The notes: a model not told the origin generated them from the letters alone. DNA of 64,000 nt from Paraburkholderia sp. BL25I1N1 (GCF_003002025.1 NZ_PVZB01000005.1:62001-126000), one strand, 5' to 3'; shown: positions 36,735 to 47,169, counted from the stretch's first letter. Numbers and translations are program-made.

Positions 36735-37115
36735 CTGGTCTTGTCCCTGTTGATAGTGCTTGCCGACTTATTTGCAAACCTGTTTGCCGACTCAGTTGCC
36801 AACTCAGTTGCCAATCTAGCTGCGAAGTTGTGTCGACGCTTGTGTCTGCTGTTATGTCCGCGGTCAGGTCATGCATTGCCTGCCCTGTCCGCTCGATCTT
36901 CCAATTGCTTCAACCGTTGCCGGATTGCGACCGGGCGAGTCGTTCCCGGCGCGCCGCGTGTGTTCGTCCGGGAGCCGGGCGATTCTTGCCCAGGCGCCGT
37001 CACTGTCATAATGCAGGACGTTGCCCGCACTTTCGCGTGCTGGCGTGGCTCACCGGCAGTACGCCGCCTTCACACGGACCGCGTCCGGAAAAGCCGAGAT
37101 TATCCCCAAAACGTC
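36735..37115. other. Permease-rarA divergent intergenic region
   Basis: 381 nt with no gene. A small tandem repeat of TTGCCAACTCAG-like units lies at about 36776-36818. It was searched for a TPP riboswitch on the minus strand, and none was recognised. Confidence 0.5.
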
Positions 37116-38429
37116 ATGTTTGAAGAAACCCGTGCCAATGTTCCGCTCGCCGAACGCCTGCGGCCCCGCAATATCGACGAAGTGATCGGCCAGAAGCATC
37201 TGCTCGGCCCGAACAAGCCGCTGCGGGTCGCGTTCGAATCCGGCGAAGCCCATTCGATGATCCTCTGGGGCCCGCCCGGCGTCGGCAAAACCACGCTCGC
37301 CCGGCTCATGGCCGATGCGTTTCACGCGGAGTTTATCGCGCTGTCCGCCGTGCTCTCGGGAGTGAAGGATATCCGCGAGGCGGTCGAGACCGCGCAGATT
37401 CATCGCGCGAACGGGCATCAGACGCTCGTGTTCGTCGACGAAGTGCACCGCTTCAACAAGAGCCAGCAAGACGCGTTCTTGCCGCACGTCGAGTCCGGGT
37501 TGTTCGTGTTCGTCGGCGCGACGACCGAGAATCCGTCGTTCGAGGTGAATAGCGCATTGCTCTCGCGTGCCGCCGTCTACGTGCTGAAAAGCCTGACCGA
37601 CGATGAGCAGCGCGAGTTGCTCGAACGCGCGCAGCAGGAGCTCGGCGGCCTCACGTTCACCGACGAAGCCCGCGACGCGCTGATCGGCTCCGCCGACGGC
37701 GACGGCCGCAAGCTCTTGAACAACCTCGAAATCGTCGCGCGGGCGGCGGCGCAGCAAAAAACCACCGAAATCGACGGCGCGCTGCTCGGCAGCGCGCTCG
37801 CCGAAAATCTGCGCCGCTTCGACAAAGGCGGCGACGCATTTTACGATCAGATCAGCGCGCTGCATAAATCGGTGCGCGGCAGCAGCCCGGACGGCGCGTT
37901 GTACTGGTTCTGCCGCATGCTCGACGGCGGCGCGGACCCGCGTTATCTGGCGCGCCGCATCGTGCGCATGGCGTGGGAAGACATCGGCCTCGCCGATCCG
38001 CGCGCCGCGCGCATCGCTCTGGATGCCGCCGAAACCTATGAGCGCCTGGGCACGCCCGAGGGCGAACTGGCGTTGGCGCAGGCGATCATCTATCTGGCGG
38101 TCGCGCCGAAGTCGAACGCCGGATACAACGCGTACAACGAGGCGCGGCGCTTCGTGAGCAAGGACCAGTCGCGCGGCGTGCCGGTGCATCTGCGCAACGC
38201 GCCGACCAAGCTGATGAAGGAACTCGGCTACGGTCACGAGTACCGCTACGCGCACGACGAACCCGATGCCTACGCGGCCGGTGAAACCTACCTGCCGGAC
38301 AACATGCGCGATCCGCACTGGTACGAGCCGACGCCGCGCGGCCTCGAAGGCAAAATCGGCGACAAGATGGCGCGTCTGGCCGAGCTCGATGCGCAGTGGC
38401 GCAGCGAGAACAAACCGAAGAAGGGCTGA
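37116..38429 (+). CDS. rarA: Replication-associated recombination protein RarA (MgsA)
   Basis: 437-aa cytoplasmic AAA+ ATPase of the RarA/WRNIP1 family, acting at stalled forks. Walker A is GPPGVGKTT and Walker [21 protein letters not shown], with sensor-1 [11 protein letters not shown]. The C-terminal tetramerisation domain has [20 protein letters not shown] and [13 protein letters not shown]. The start [17 protein letters not shown] matches the family; the frame is open far upstream but only as a shadow. It is followed by serS, the common Burkholderia order. Confidence 0.95.
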   Translation: MFEETRANVPLAERLRPRNIDEVIGQKHLLGPNKPLRVAFESGEAHSMILWGPPGVGKTTLARLMADAFHAEFIALSAVLSGVKDIREAVETAQIHRANGHQTLVFVDEVHRFNKSQQDAFLPHVESGLFVFVGATTENPSFEVNSALLSRAAVYVLKSLTDDEQRELLERAQQELGGLTFTDEARDALIGSADGDGRKLLNNLEIVARAAAQQKTTEIDGALLGSALAENLRRFDKGGDAFYDQISALHKSVRGSSPDGALYWFCRMLDGGADPRYLARRIVRMAWEDIGLADPRAARIALDAAETYERLGTPEGELALAQAIIYLAVAPKSNAGYNAYNEARRFVSKDQSRGVPVHLRNAPTKLMKELGYGHEYRYAHDEPDAYAAGETYLPDNMRDPHWYEPTPRGLEGKIGDKMARLAELDAQWRSENKPKKG

Positions 38430-38597
38430 CGGTTTCGAGCGCCTCTCGCGCTCCGGCTCGCTTTGCGCGCGGTTTCGCGCCTCGCTTTGTGCTTCGATGT
38501 ACGCGTTGTTTCATGCCTCGCCGTGCGCCTCGACCCGCTCCTCGTTCCGCGCCTTAGCGCGCGCCGTGTCGGCATTCCGCACACGCCGGCCATCTAA

Positions 38598-39959
<1,362 letters not shown>

Positions 39960-40067
39960 GCGGTTCCATGAGCGGCGGCATCGTAATTGCGTCGATACTG
40001 TGCTGATGTTGCATCGAGACATGTACGGCGTACCAGGCGCTTCTGAAGTTTTTTTGGGTCAAGGGGC

Positions 40068-40097
40068 TTGGCAAACCGAAATAGGCTGTTTTATAAT
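40068..40097 (+). promoter_or_regulatory. Promoter of tRNA-Ser
   Basis: TTGGCA (40068-40073), 18-nt spacer, perfect TATAAT (40092-40097), about 60 nt upstream of the mature tRNA 5' end. Confidence 0.75.
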
Positions 40098-40165
40098 CTT
40101 TTTCTCCCAAGCAATCGACCCGCTTGGTACTGATGAGGCGGTAGTCAACGTGATTCAGTAGACCC

Positions 40166-40256
40166 GGAAAGGTGGCAGAGTGGTCGAATGTACCTGACTC
40201 GAAATCAGGCGTACGGTTTTCCCGTACCGTGGGTTCGAATCCCACCCTTTCCGCCA
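40166..40256 (+). tRNA. tRNA-Ser (anticodon CGA)
   Basis: 91 nt including encoded CCA. The acceptor stem is GGAAAGG/CCTTTCC. The anticodon stem-loop is CTGA-CTCGAAA-TCAG with anticodon CGA, reading UCG. A long variable arm (GTACGGTTTTCCCGTAC) and the T arm GTGGGTTCGAATCCCAC are class II features of serine tRNAs. Confidence 0.97.
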
Positions 40257-40261
40257 AATTT

Positions 40262-40297
40262 AAAAACCCCGCAGAGCGAACGTTCTGTGGGGTTTTT
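40262..40297 (+). terminator. Intrinsic terminator after tRNA-Ser
   Basis: AAAAACCCCGCAGA / TCTGTGGGGTTTTT stem with an 8-nt loop and T-tract directly after the tRNA. Confidence 0.92.
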
Positions 40298-40489
40298 GCT
40301 TTGACGCAACGCGACTTCGGACTGTTCGTCGAACAAAGCAGTCACCTCAAACCAGTCACCTGCCAGCCTCAGCACAATTCCCGCTTGCTGCATCCAAAGA
40401 GATCCGCGCTGCGTAAATCCCCTCAAGGACCGCAAGCCCCGCACACCTCTTGAATTCAACGCGTGTCCCCCGCTCAAGGAGACGCGCCC

Positions 40490-41791
40490 ATGCCCGATTC
40501 CGCACCGACCTCACCACTACCGCGCGGCTCGCGGGTCGCGGTCATCGGCGCCGGCATCTCGGGTTTGGCCAGCGCCTATCTGCTGACGCGCAACCATCGG
40601 GTCACGCTGTTCGAATCGGCCGGCTACCTGGGCGGCCACACCAACACAGTGGATGTCACGCTCGACGGCCACACGCATCCCGTCGACACCGGCTTCCTGG
40701 TGTTCAACGATCGCACCTATCCGAACCTGATCGCGCTGTTCGCCGAACTCGGCGTGCAGTCGCATCCGAGCGACATGACCTTCTCGGTCTCGCTCGACGA
40801 AGGCCGTCTCGAATGGGCCGGCACCAGTCTGAACACGGTGTTCGCGCAGCGCCGCAACCTGTTTTCACCGACCTTCATCGGCATGCTGCGCGACATCATG
40901 CGGTTTAACGGCAGCGCGCAAACCAACCTCGAACTGGCGATTGAAACGCGCGCGTCGATGGGCGAGCTGCTGACGGAAGGCGGCTACGGCGGCGCGTTCC
41001 AGCGACAATATTTGCTGCCGATGGCCGCCGCGATCTGGTCGAGCGCTACCGCCGACATCCTTGCGTTCCCGGCCACGACTTTCCTGCGCTTCTGCCTGAA
41101 CCACGCACTGCTGCAAGTGAATCGCCGGCCGCAGTGGCGGACCGTGGTCGGCGGCGGCCGCGAGTATGTGAAGCGTCTAGCCGGCACGCTCGACGACATC
41201 CGCATCGGCACGGCAGTGCGCGGCGTGCGGCGTGACGCCGATGGCGTCAACGTGTTCACTGACCACGGCACCGAGCGCTTCGACGCGCTGGTGCTCGCCA
41301 CTCACGCACCGACCACGCTACGCCTGCTGGAAGACGCCGATCATGACGAGCGCGGCGTGCTTGCCGCCGTGCGCTATCAACCGAACGTCGCGGTGCTGCA
41401 TACGGATACGAATCTGCTGCCGCGTCGTCAGCGCGTGTGGTCGGCTTGGAATTATCTTGGCAGCCGCGGTGTCGACGGCACGCATCCAGTGTGCGTCAGT
41501 TATCTGGTCAATCAGTTGCAGCCGCTGCCGTTCAGGACACCGCTCGTCGTCACGCTCAACCCGGTCACCCAGCCGGCGCCGGGCACCGAACTGCGCCGCT
41601 TCGTCTACGATCATCCGCTGTTCGATCTGGCCGCCATCGACGCGCAGCATCGTCTGCCTTCACTGCAAGGCAAGCGGCGCACGTGGTTCGCCGGCGCGTG
41701 GACGGGCTACGGTTTCCATGAGGATGGTCTGAAATCGGCGCTACGGGTCGCCGCCGATTTCGACGCATCGCCGGCATGGGCCAGGCTATGA
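40490..41791 (+). CDS. FAD-dependent oxidoreductase (amine-oxidase fold), lipid-modification operon
   Basis: 433-aa flavoprotein with the N-terminal dinucleotide fold VAVIGAGISGLASAYLL, then GGHTNTVDVTLDG and DTGFLVFNDRTYPNL. It belongs to the amine-oxidase/desaturase-like family found upstream of DUF1365 and Cfa-type genes. The C-terminal FAD segment is RTWFAGAWTGYGFHEDGLKSA. The reaction is not established and likely acts on fatty acyl chains (inference). ATG 40490 has AAGGAG 8 nt upstream. It is the first gene of a four-gene operon, and its stop overlaps the next ATG (ATGA). Confidence 0.85.
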   Translation: MPDSAPTSPLPRGSRVAVIGAGISGLASAYLLTRNHRVTLFESAGYLGGHTNTVDVTLDGHTHPVDTGFLVFNDRTYPNLIALFAELGVQSHPSDMTFSVSLDEGRLEWAGTSLNTVFAQRRNLFSPTFIGMLRDIMRFNGSAQTNLELAIETRASMGELLTEGGYGGAFQRQYLLPMAAAIWSSATADILAFPATTFLRFCLNHALLQVNRRPQWRTVVGGGREYVKRLAGTLDDIRIGTAVRGVRRDADGVNVFTDHGTERFDALVLATHAPTTLRLLEDADHDERGVLAAVRYQPNVAVLHTDTNLLPRRQRVWSAWNYLGSRGVDGTHPVCVSYLVNQLQPLPFRTPLVVTLNPVTQPAPGTELRRFVYDHPLFDLAAIDAQHRLPSLQGKRRTWFAGAWTGYGFHEDGLKSALRVAADFDASPAWARL

Positions 41792-42639
41792 ACCCGTCGA
41801 GCGACAATGCCGGCGCCGATCCAGCAGGCTGGCTGTTGACCGGCAAGGTGATGCACGAACGTCTGCGCCCGAACCATCATCGCTTCACGTATCCCGTGTT
41901 TTACGTGCGATGCGACCTGGATCGGCTGGCCTCGCTCGATAGCGGCTGGTTCGGCATCGACCGCTGGCGGCCGCTCAGTCTGTATCGACGCGACCACGGT
42001 CCGCGCGACGGCAGCGACCTCGCCGCATGGATGCGCGAGCAACTACGTGTCGCAGGCATCGAGGAAGCCGACGGCCGTATCTGGCTGCAGGCTTTTCCGC
42101 GCGTGTTCGGCTACGCGTTCAACCCGATCAGTTTCTGGTACTGCCACGACCGCGACGGCCGGTTGCGCGCACTGCTGGCCGAAGTGCGCAATACATTCGG
42201 CGAGCGCCACAGCTATCTGCTCAGCGCAAACGGCAACGCGCCGATCACCACGAACACGCGGCTCATGTGCCGCAAAGTGCTGCACGTGTCGCCGTTTTGC
42301 CGCGTGGAAGGCGGCTACACCTTTCGCGTGAAGGAAGCGGCCAGCAGCGCGTCGGTTTCCATCGACTATCACGATGCCGACGGTCTGCTGATCCGCACCG
42401 CACTCGGCGGCCGTCTGACGCCGCTCACGCGCGCGGCCGCGTTCGCCGCGCTGCTGCGTCAGCCGCTCCTGACCGTCGGCGTTGTCGCCAGAATCCATTG
42501 GCAGGCCGTGCGCCTTGCCCTCAAGAAAGCGCCGTTCCACGGCAAAAACCCCGCGCCGGCCCGCACCGACCACGCGTCCACCCACCACGCCGCAGCCGCC
42601 AAACCATCCGCCGCCGCGCGCCCCATTTCGTCCGATTGA
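41788..42639 (+). CDS. DUF1365 family protein
   Basis: 283-aa protein of the DUF1365 family, often encoded between an amine-oxidase-like flavoprotein and a Cfa-like methyltransferase. KVMHERLRPNHHRFTYPVFY and FGYAFNPISFWYCHDRDG are conserved blocks, and HVSPFCRVEGGYTFRV follows. No catalytic motif is assigned to the family. The ATG at 41788 overlaps the preceding stop and has AGG at proper spacing, so it is preferred to ATG 41776. The last ~25 residues are Pro/Ala-rich and poorly conserved. Confidence 0.85.
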   Translation: MNPSSDNAGADPAGWLLTGKVMHERLRPNHHRFTYPVFYVRCDLDRLASLDSGWFGIDRWRPLSLYRRDHGPRDGSDLAAWMREQLRVAGIEEADGRIWLQAFPRVFGYAFNPISFWYCHDRDGRLRALLAEVRNTFGERHSYLLSANGNAPITTNTRLMCRKVLHVSPFCRVEGGYTFRVKEAASSASVSIDYHDADGLLIRTALGGRLTPLTRAAAFAALLRQPLLTVGVVARIHWQAVRLALKKAPFHGKNPAPARTDHASTHHAAAAKPSAAARPISSD

Positions 42640-42651
42640 GGAGATTCAGTC

Positions 42652-43863
42652 ATGGCGCTTTCAAGAACCCTGAGCGGGCACCAAACCGCCCCCGCGTCAG
42701 GCCGTCTGTTTCTGTCCTTGCTCGAGCGGATCCAGGTGGGGCATCTGATCCTCATAACGCCCGATGGTCAGCAGCGCGTGTTCGGCGATCCGCACGCGGC
42801 GCCCGGCGCGCGTCTGGAGATGCGTGACTGGCGCGCGTGCGGCGCGATTCTGCGCAAAGGCGATATCGGTTTTGCGGACGCATGGCGCTCTTTCTGGGTC
42901 GATACGCCCGATCTGGCCGCGCTGCTGCGCGTCGCGATCCGCAACGAGCGCGCGCTGCAACGCACCGTGTACGGCGGCTGGCTCGCGCGGCTCTGGTACG
43001 GACTGCGTCATAAGCTGAGGCCGAACACACGTTCAGGCAGCCGGCGCAACATTCACGCGCACTACGACATCGGCAACGCGTTTTACGCGCAGTGGCTCGA
43101 CGCGACTTTCACGTATTCGAGTGCGGTGTTCGACGGCCATTTCCATCAATCGCTCGAAGACGCGCAGCACGCGAAGTATCAACGCATCATCGATAGGCTT
43201 GGTTTGCGCGACGGTATGCGCATTCTGGAAATCGGCTGCGGATGGGGCGCTTTTGCGCTGCATGCGGCGCGTCTGGGCATTCACGTGCATGGCGTGACGA
43301 TCTCGCCGGCGCAACTCGAATTCGCCCGGCAGCGTGTGAACGAAGCAGGCCTGAGCGAGCGCGTGCAACTCGAACTGCGCGACTATCGCAGCTTGACCGG
43401 TCAGTACGATGCCGTCGTATCGATTGAAATGTTCGAGGCCGTCGGCGAACGATTCTGGCCGACGTACTTCCAGATTCTGCGCGAACGTCTGCGACCGGGC
43501 GCTCGCGCGCTAGTGCAAACCATCACGATCGACGACTCGCACTTTGCCGCTTATCGGGCGACCAGCGACTTCATTCGCGAGTTCATTTTTCCTGGCGGCA
43601 TGTTGCCGAGCCCGCAACGTTTCACGCAAGCCGCGCGGCGCGCCAAGCTCACGGCGCGCACGTCGCTGGCGTTCGGCCGCGATTACGCGGAGACGTTGCG
43701 CCGCTGGCGCGGCGCATTCGAAGCGCAACTCGATACGATCCGCGTGCAAGGCTTCGATGAGATTTTCGTGCGCACGTGGCGGCTGTATCTGGCGTATTGC
43801 GAAGCCGGCTTCGACGAAGGACGCACGGATGTCATGCAGTTCGTGCTTTCGCAAGCGGACTGA
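42652..43863 (+). CDS. Cyclopropane-fatty-acid-synthase-like SAM methyltransferase
   Basis: 403-aa cytoplasmic or membrane-associated methyltransferase of the CFA synthase family. Core: IHAHYDIGNAFYAQWLDATF, SAM loop ILEIGCGWGAFALHAARLG, GVTISPAQLEFARQR and VSIEMFEAVGERFWPTYF. These match CFA synthases that add a methylene or methyl group to phospholipid acyl double bonds. GAGGAG precedes the ATG. Its operon partners suggest a branch making modified (for example methylated or furan) fatty acids rather than ordinary cyclopropanes; this is inference. Confidence 0.88.
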   Translation: MALSRTLSGHQTAPASGRLFLSLLERIQVGHLILITPDGQQRVFGDPHAAPGARLEMRDWRACGAILRKGDIGFADAWRSFWVDTPDLAALLRVAIRNERALQRTVYGGWLARLWYGLRHKLRPNTRSGSRRNIHAHYDIGNAFYAQWLDATFTYSSAVFDGHFHQSLEDAQHAKYQRIIDRLGLRDGMRILEIGCGWGAFALHAARLGIHVHGVTISPAQLEFARQRVNEAGLSERVQLELRDYRSLTGQYDAVVSIEMFEAVGERFWPTYFQILRERLRPGARALVQTITIDDSHFAAYRATSDFIREFIFPGGMLPSPQRFTQAARRAKLTARTSLAFGRDYAETLRRWRGAFEAQLDTIRVQGFDEIFVRTWRLYLAYCEAGFDEGRTDVMQFVLSQAD

Positions 43864-43864
43864 C

Positions 43865-44377
43865 GTGCGCGCCTTCGTCGCTCTCGTCCTGGCGTTGTGG
43901 GTGAGCGCCGCTTGCGCGGACTGGCGCGGCGACGTCCAGTCCGCGCAACTCGTCGGCGAAGGCGATTTCAGTGTGCTTGGCTTCCGGCTCTATCGCGCGC
44001 AGATGTGGAGCGAACGCGTGCCGGTCGATTACGACGCCCGTTTCGCGCTGCATATCGTGTACGCGCGCGGCATTAAACGCGAACGCCTCGCGGACACTGG
44101 CATCAGCGAGATCAAGCGTCTGGCGGGCGCGCCGATTCCGGCCGACACGCTGGAACGCTGGCGCGCGGACATGCTGCACGCTTTCGTGGACGTCAGCCCC
44201 GGCGACCAGTTGAGCGCGGTGTATCTGCCGGACAAGGGCGTGCGTTTTTATGCCGGCGAGCGCATGACCGGCGAGTTCGACGATCCAGCCTTCGCGCGCG
44301 CGTTCTTCGGCATCTGGCTCGACCCTTCCACGCGCGCGCCCACTTTGCGCAAGCAATTGCTGGGTATGGAGCGGTAG
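43865..44377 (+). CDS. Chalcone-isomerase-like periplasmic protein
   Basis: 170-aa exported protein. GTG 43865 gives a compact signal peptide (RAFVALVLALWVSAACA) cleaved before DW, and it lies 2 nt after the methyltransferase stop. The mature part matches the bacterial chalcone-isomerase-like family (Chalcone_3), which binds rather than isomerises flavonoids: GDFSVLGFRLYRAQMW, LHIVYARGIKRERLAD and GIWLDPSTRAPTLRKQLLG. It may bind a fatty acyl product of the operon (inference). It is the last gene of the unit. Confidence 0.82.
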   Translation: MRAFVALVLALWVSAACADWRGDVQSAQLVGEGDFSVLGFRLYRAQMWSERVPVDYDARFALHIVYARGIKRERLADTGISEIKRLAGAPIPADTLERWRADMLHAFVDVSPGDQLSAVYLPDKGVRFYAGERMTGEFDDPAFARAFFGIWLDPSTRAPTLRKQLLGMER

Positions 44378-44474
44378 CTACCGCGGGTTGCAGCGGCGCT
44401 ATTCGTTGACGCCCCGGTTGCTCTGCTTCTCGCAATCGGAGCCGGCGGCGGGCGCTCCTGTGGATGCCGCATTG

Positions 44475-45476
44475 TCACCCGGCGCAGCGGTGGCCTTCGC
44501 GCTGCCGACGCAATTGATAAACGTTGCCCTGTGCATCGAAAGAGGCCGGCGACGATTGCGCATCACCGCATGCGGCGGCGCCACGCGAACGCCGCGCTTC
44601 ATTGTTCGCCTGCGCGTCGATAAACGCGCTCGCATCGTCGAGCACCGGCGCAAAGCCGCGCAACGGCCCGGCAAACGCGCCCACCAGCAGCGCATGCCCG
44701 ACGCGCGGATAGTGCTTCACTTCGACATCCGCATCGCCCGACGCACACAGTTTCACCGCGAGCCGGTCGGTGTTGCCCGGATCGACGGTCGTATCGCGCT
44801 GGCCGGCGGCGAGGAACATCGGCGGCTCGTCGCCGGCGACAAAGTTGATCGGCTGACTTGCGGCACGCAATGCCCGCGGGAAAATTTCCTCGAGCGTCGC
44901 GTCGTGCAACGGCAGAAAATCATACGGGCCAGCCAGGCCGATCACGCCGCTGATATCGGTTTTGCTCATCTGCTGCGCGGCCAGATAGCGGCCATCGGTG
45001 GCGAGCAGCATCACGATGTGCGCGCCCGCGGAGTGTCCCATCAAAAAGATTCGCGACGGGTCGCCACCGAATTCGGCCGCATGGTCGCGTGCCCAGCGCA
45101 CGGCTGTGGCCGCGTCGTCGACGAAGCCGGGGAACGCCATGTCGGGCCACGTCCGATAGTCGGGCAGCACGGCGACGAAGCCGCGCGAGGCTAATGCCGC
45201 GCCGACGAACAGATAGTTGCTGCGCGAACCGTTCTGCCAACTGCCGCCATAAAAGAACACCACGATCGGACGGCCGTGCGAAGAAGCGGCTGGCGGCGCG
45301 CCGGCGGCGGGCACGTAGACGTCGAGCTTCTGGCGCGGCGCGCTGCCGTAAGCAAGGCCGTTTTCGGCGCGGAACTGCTTGTGCGATACGGCGGCGTTCA
45401 GCACGCCGGCCGCGCTGCAGCCGCCGAGGGCGGCGAGCGCCAGCGTGGCGGTCAAGGTGAGCAGGCGTCGAGGCAT
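44475..45476 (-). CDS. Alpha/beta-hydrolase (esterase-type) lipoprotein
   Basis: 333-aa hydrolase with a lipobox (LGGCS) in a short signal peptide, so probably membrane-tethered in the periplasm. An oxyanion-type motif FFYGGSWQNGSRSN precedes the nucleophile elbow GHSAGAH, and the acid and histidine lie in DTTVDPGNTD and VGHALL. It resembles the BD-FAE/kynurenine-formamidase-like esterases. An unusual ~45-residue Arg/Gln-rich tail follows the fold. ATG 45476 is the only start giving a signal peptide. The substrate is unknown. Confidence 0.85.
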   Translation of the reverse strand: MPRRLLTLTATLALAALGGCSAAGVLNAAVSHKQFRAENGLAYGSAPRQKLDVYVPAAGAPPAASSHGRPIVVFFYGGSWQNGSRSNYLFVGAALASRGFVAVLPDYRTWPDMAFPGFVDDAATAVRWARDHAAEFGGDPSRIFLMGHSAGAHIVMLLATDGRYLAAQQMSKTDISGVIGLAGPYDFLPLHDATLEEIFPRALRAASQPINFVAGDEPPMFLAAGQRDTTVDPGNTDRLAVKLCASGDADVEVKHYPRVGHALLVGAFAGPLRGFAPVLDDASAFIDAQANNEARRSRGAAACGDAQSSPASFDAQGNVYQLRRQREGHRCAG

Positions 45477-45565
45477 GGGAGTCGAATCCGTCCGAAGAGA
45501 TGCGTTCGAACAATGTACGCGCCAACCCCGCGAGCGGATGCAGGTCGCGCTATGACCCGGCCGGC

Positions 45566-45737
45566 TCACGCGGCATGAAACGGCGGCCACGGCGAAATCC
45601 CGGCCGCTTGCAGCAGCAGAATGAGATTGAGCGCCAGCACGACCACCGTGCCGAGGATCGCCGCGAGGGTCGTCACGCGACGATTCCGGTAGCGGCCCAT
45701 CAGATCGCCGCGAGGTGAACCACACGAGCGCGATCAT
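45566..45737 (-). pseudogene. Remnant of an Nramp (MntH-like) metal transporter, C-terminus only, frameshifted
   Basis: Read on the minus strand, MIALVWFTSRR in one frame continues, after a shift at about 45705, as DLMGRYRNRRVTTLAAILG and a hydrophobic helix VVVLALNLILLLQAAG, then a stop at 45566-45568. This matches the extreme C-terminus of Nramp/MntH proteins (compare FTS...LMG in E. coli MntH). Only ~55 of ~430 residues remain. The upstream part is gone, and the next gene ends 49 nt away. I infer a decayed gene. Confidence 0.65.
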
Positions 45738-45786
45738 CGTCGCGGCGCCCCGATGCCGGTGCAACTGACACAACGCGTAACGCAGC

Positions 45787-46767
45787 TCAGACGCTCATAT
45801 TCAGCGAACCGTTCACGCCGTTCGGGAAGAAACCGCCTTTGGTCGCCGCCGAACTCGTCAGATAGACGATGTTGAGGACGTTGCTGTAGTTGCGGCTGAA
45901 TGCGAGCCCATTGCTGTCCAGCGGCACGATGTTGGACGTGCCGGCGGTCGCGCCGGTGATGCCCTGATCGTCGTGGCCGTTATGATCGAGGCTGTTACGT
46001 GCAGCCGAAATCGCATTGGCGGCCGTGACGAGACCCGTCATGTCGATACCTTTCGAGTACAGCACCGTGCGCACCAACCCGGCGTGATACGCCTCGGCCG
46101 CGAGAATGCCGGCCGCCGCTTCGAGAAACGTCTTGTTGGTGATGAGCGGCGAGGCGCCTTTATAAGCCGTCACGCCGACGTCCTCGAAGATGTACGCGCC
46201 GAGCAGGAAGTTGTTGTCGTTCGCATACGGGTTGAACGGGGCGCCGGCAGGCACGAGGCCCGCAGCGCGCGCCGCGCTCGAAAACGCGCCGTTCGGATCC
46301 GTGCCGCCGATGTCGATTGCCGGCATGGCAACCGCGGCCGAACCCAACGCGCTGCGCAGGAAGGTGACGTGCTCGCGCTCGTCGTTGGCGATCTCGTTGG
46401 CGTACGCCTTCACCACCGGATCCTGGAAGGGCACTTGCTGCCCCGGAATCACCGTGCCCATCGTGCCGACGCCGGCCGTCATGCTCGCGGCGAGCCCGGC
46501 GCCGGTCGTCGCGTACGTATAGAACTGCGATTCGAGGTACTCCAGATTCAGCGCGAAATTCAGGATTTCCGCGTCGGTCGGCGCACTCTGGGCCGACACG
46601 TTCGAAACCGAGCCGCCCCCGCCGCACGCGCTGATCAGCGTGCCGCCGACAAGTCCCAGACTCAGGCCGCCGGCGTTGCGAAAGAACTGTCTGCGTTGCA
46701 GGCGGCGCGTGGCGCGTCGATCGAATGCATCAATAAGGAATGCTGATTTAGTGCTGGACTCCGACAT
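45787..46767 (-). CDS. Tat-exported ferritin-like lipoprotein
   Basis: 326-aa exported protein with a twin-arginine-type signal (RRLQRRQFFRNAGGLSLG) and a lipobox-like ISAC followed by a Gly run. The mature domain is ferritin-like (Ferritin_2): ILNFALNLEYLESQFYTYA, then VVKAYANEIANDEREHVTFL, and later AAAGILAAEAYHAGLVR, giving Glu and His residues on helices for a di-metal site. Iron or oxidative-stress roles are plausible but unproven. GAGGAG lies 7 nt before ATG 46767. A perfect palindrome lies 116 nt upstream. Confidence 0.85.
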   Translation of the reverse strand: MSESSTKSAFLIDAFDRRATRRLQRRQFFRNAGGLSLGLVGGTLISACGGGGSVSNVSAQSAPTDAEILNFALNLEYLESQFYTYATTGAGLAASMTAGVGTMGTVIPGQQVPFQDPVVKAYANEIANDEREHVTFLRSALGSAAVAMPAIDIGGTDPNGAFSSAARAAGLVPAGAPFNPYANDNNFLLGAYIFEDVGVTAYKGASPLITNKTFLEAAAGILAAEAYHAGLVRTVLYSKGIDMTGLVTAANAISAARNSLDHNGHDDQGITGATAGTSNIVPLDSNGLAFSRNYSNVLNIVYLTSSAATKGGFFPNGVNGSLNMSV

Positions 46768-46882
46768 GGCGATGCTCCTCAAATGGTTCGCTGCGGATGC
46801 CGCGGACTCGCGGCGCACACGCGGGGACAGCCGTTGCTCTCGCGCTGCAAAGACGCAAAATCGCGGACGCAAAGAGGCCTCC

Positions 46883-46899
46883 GTTCTTCTGAGAAGAAC
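46883..46899. promoter_or_regulatory. 17-nt perfect palindrome, candidate operator
   Basis: GTTCTTCT-G-AGAAGAAC in the 402-nt divergent gap (46768-47169) between the ferritin-like gene and map. I cannot assign it to a regulator. The same gap holds a weak ATTCGCC/GGCGAAT stem (46930-46950) and no gene. Confidence 0.5.
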
Positions 46900-47169
46900 T
46901 AAATGATCAAGGGAGAAGAGCGAGTCCTCATTCGCCTTTACGGGGCGAATACTCGGCTAGATGCAAACCCCGCAAAAGATTTCTGTTCGCGTGTGCAGCA
47001 TGAAGTGCGCTGCATGTGAGGAGCTGGTCGGGCATGCCGCCCGACATCGCCGCGGATCGTTTCGTCCGGCAAGTTTGGCGCGGCTCGCGGAGGATCGGCT
47101 GCGATCCTCTGTACAATTGGCCGATCGATTGAACATCGACCTTCCATTCGACCCATATCGACCGAATTC

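Noticed and set aside
36735..37000. TPP riboswitch upstream of the CytX-like permease
   Set aside because: The conserved CTGAGA and ACCTGATCTGG-type blocks are absent on the minus strand. Only a weak TCAGGT-like match is seen.
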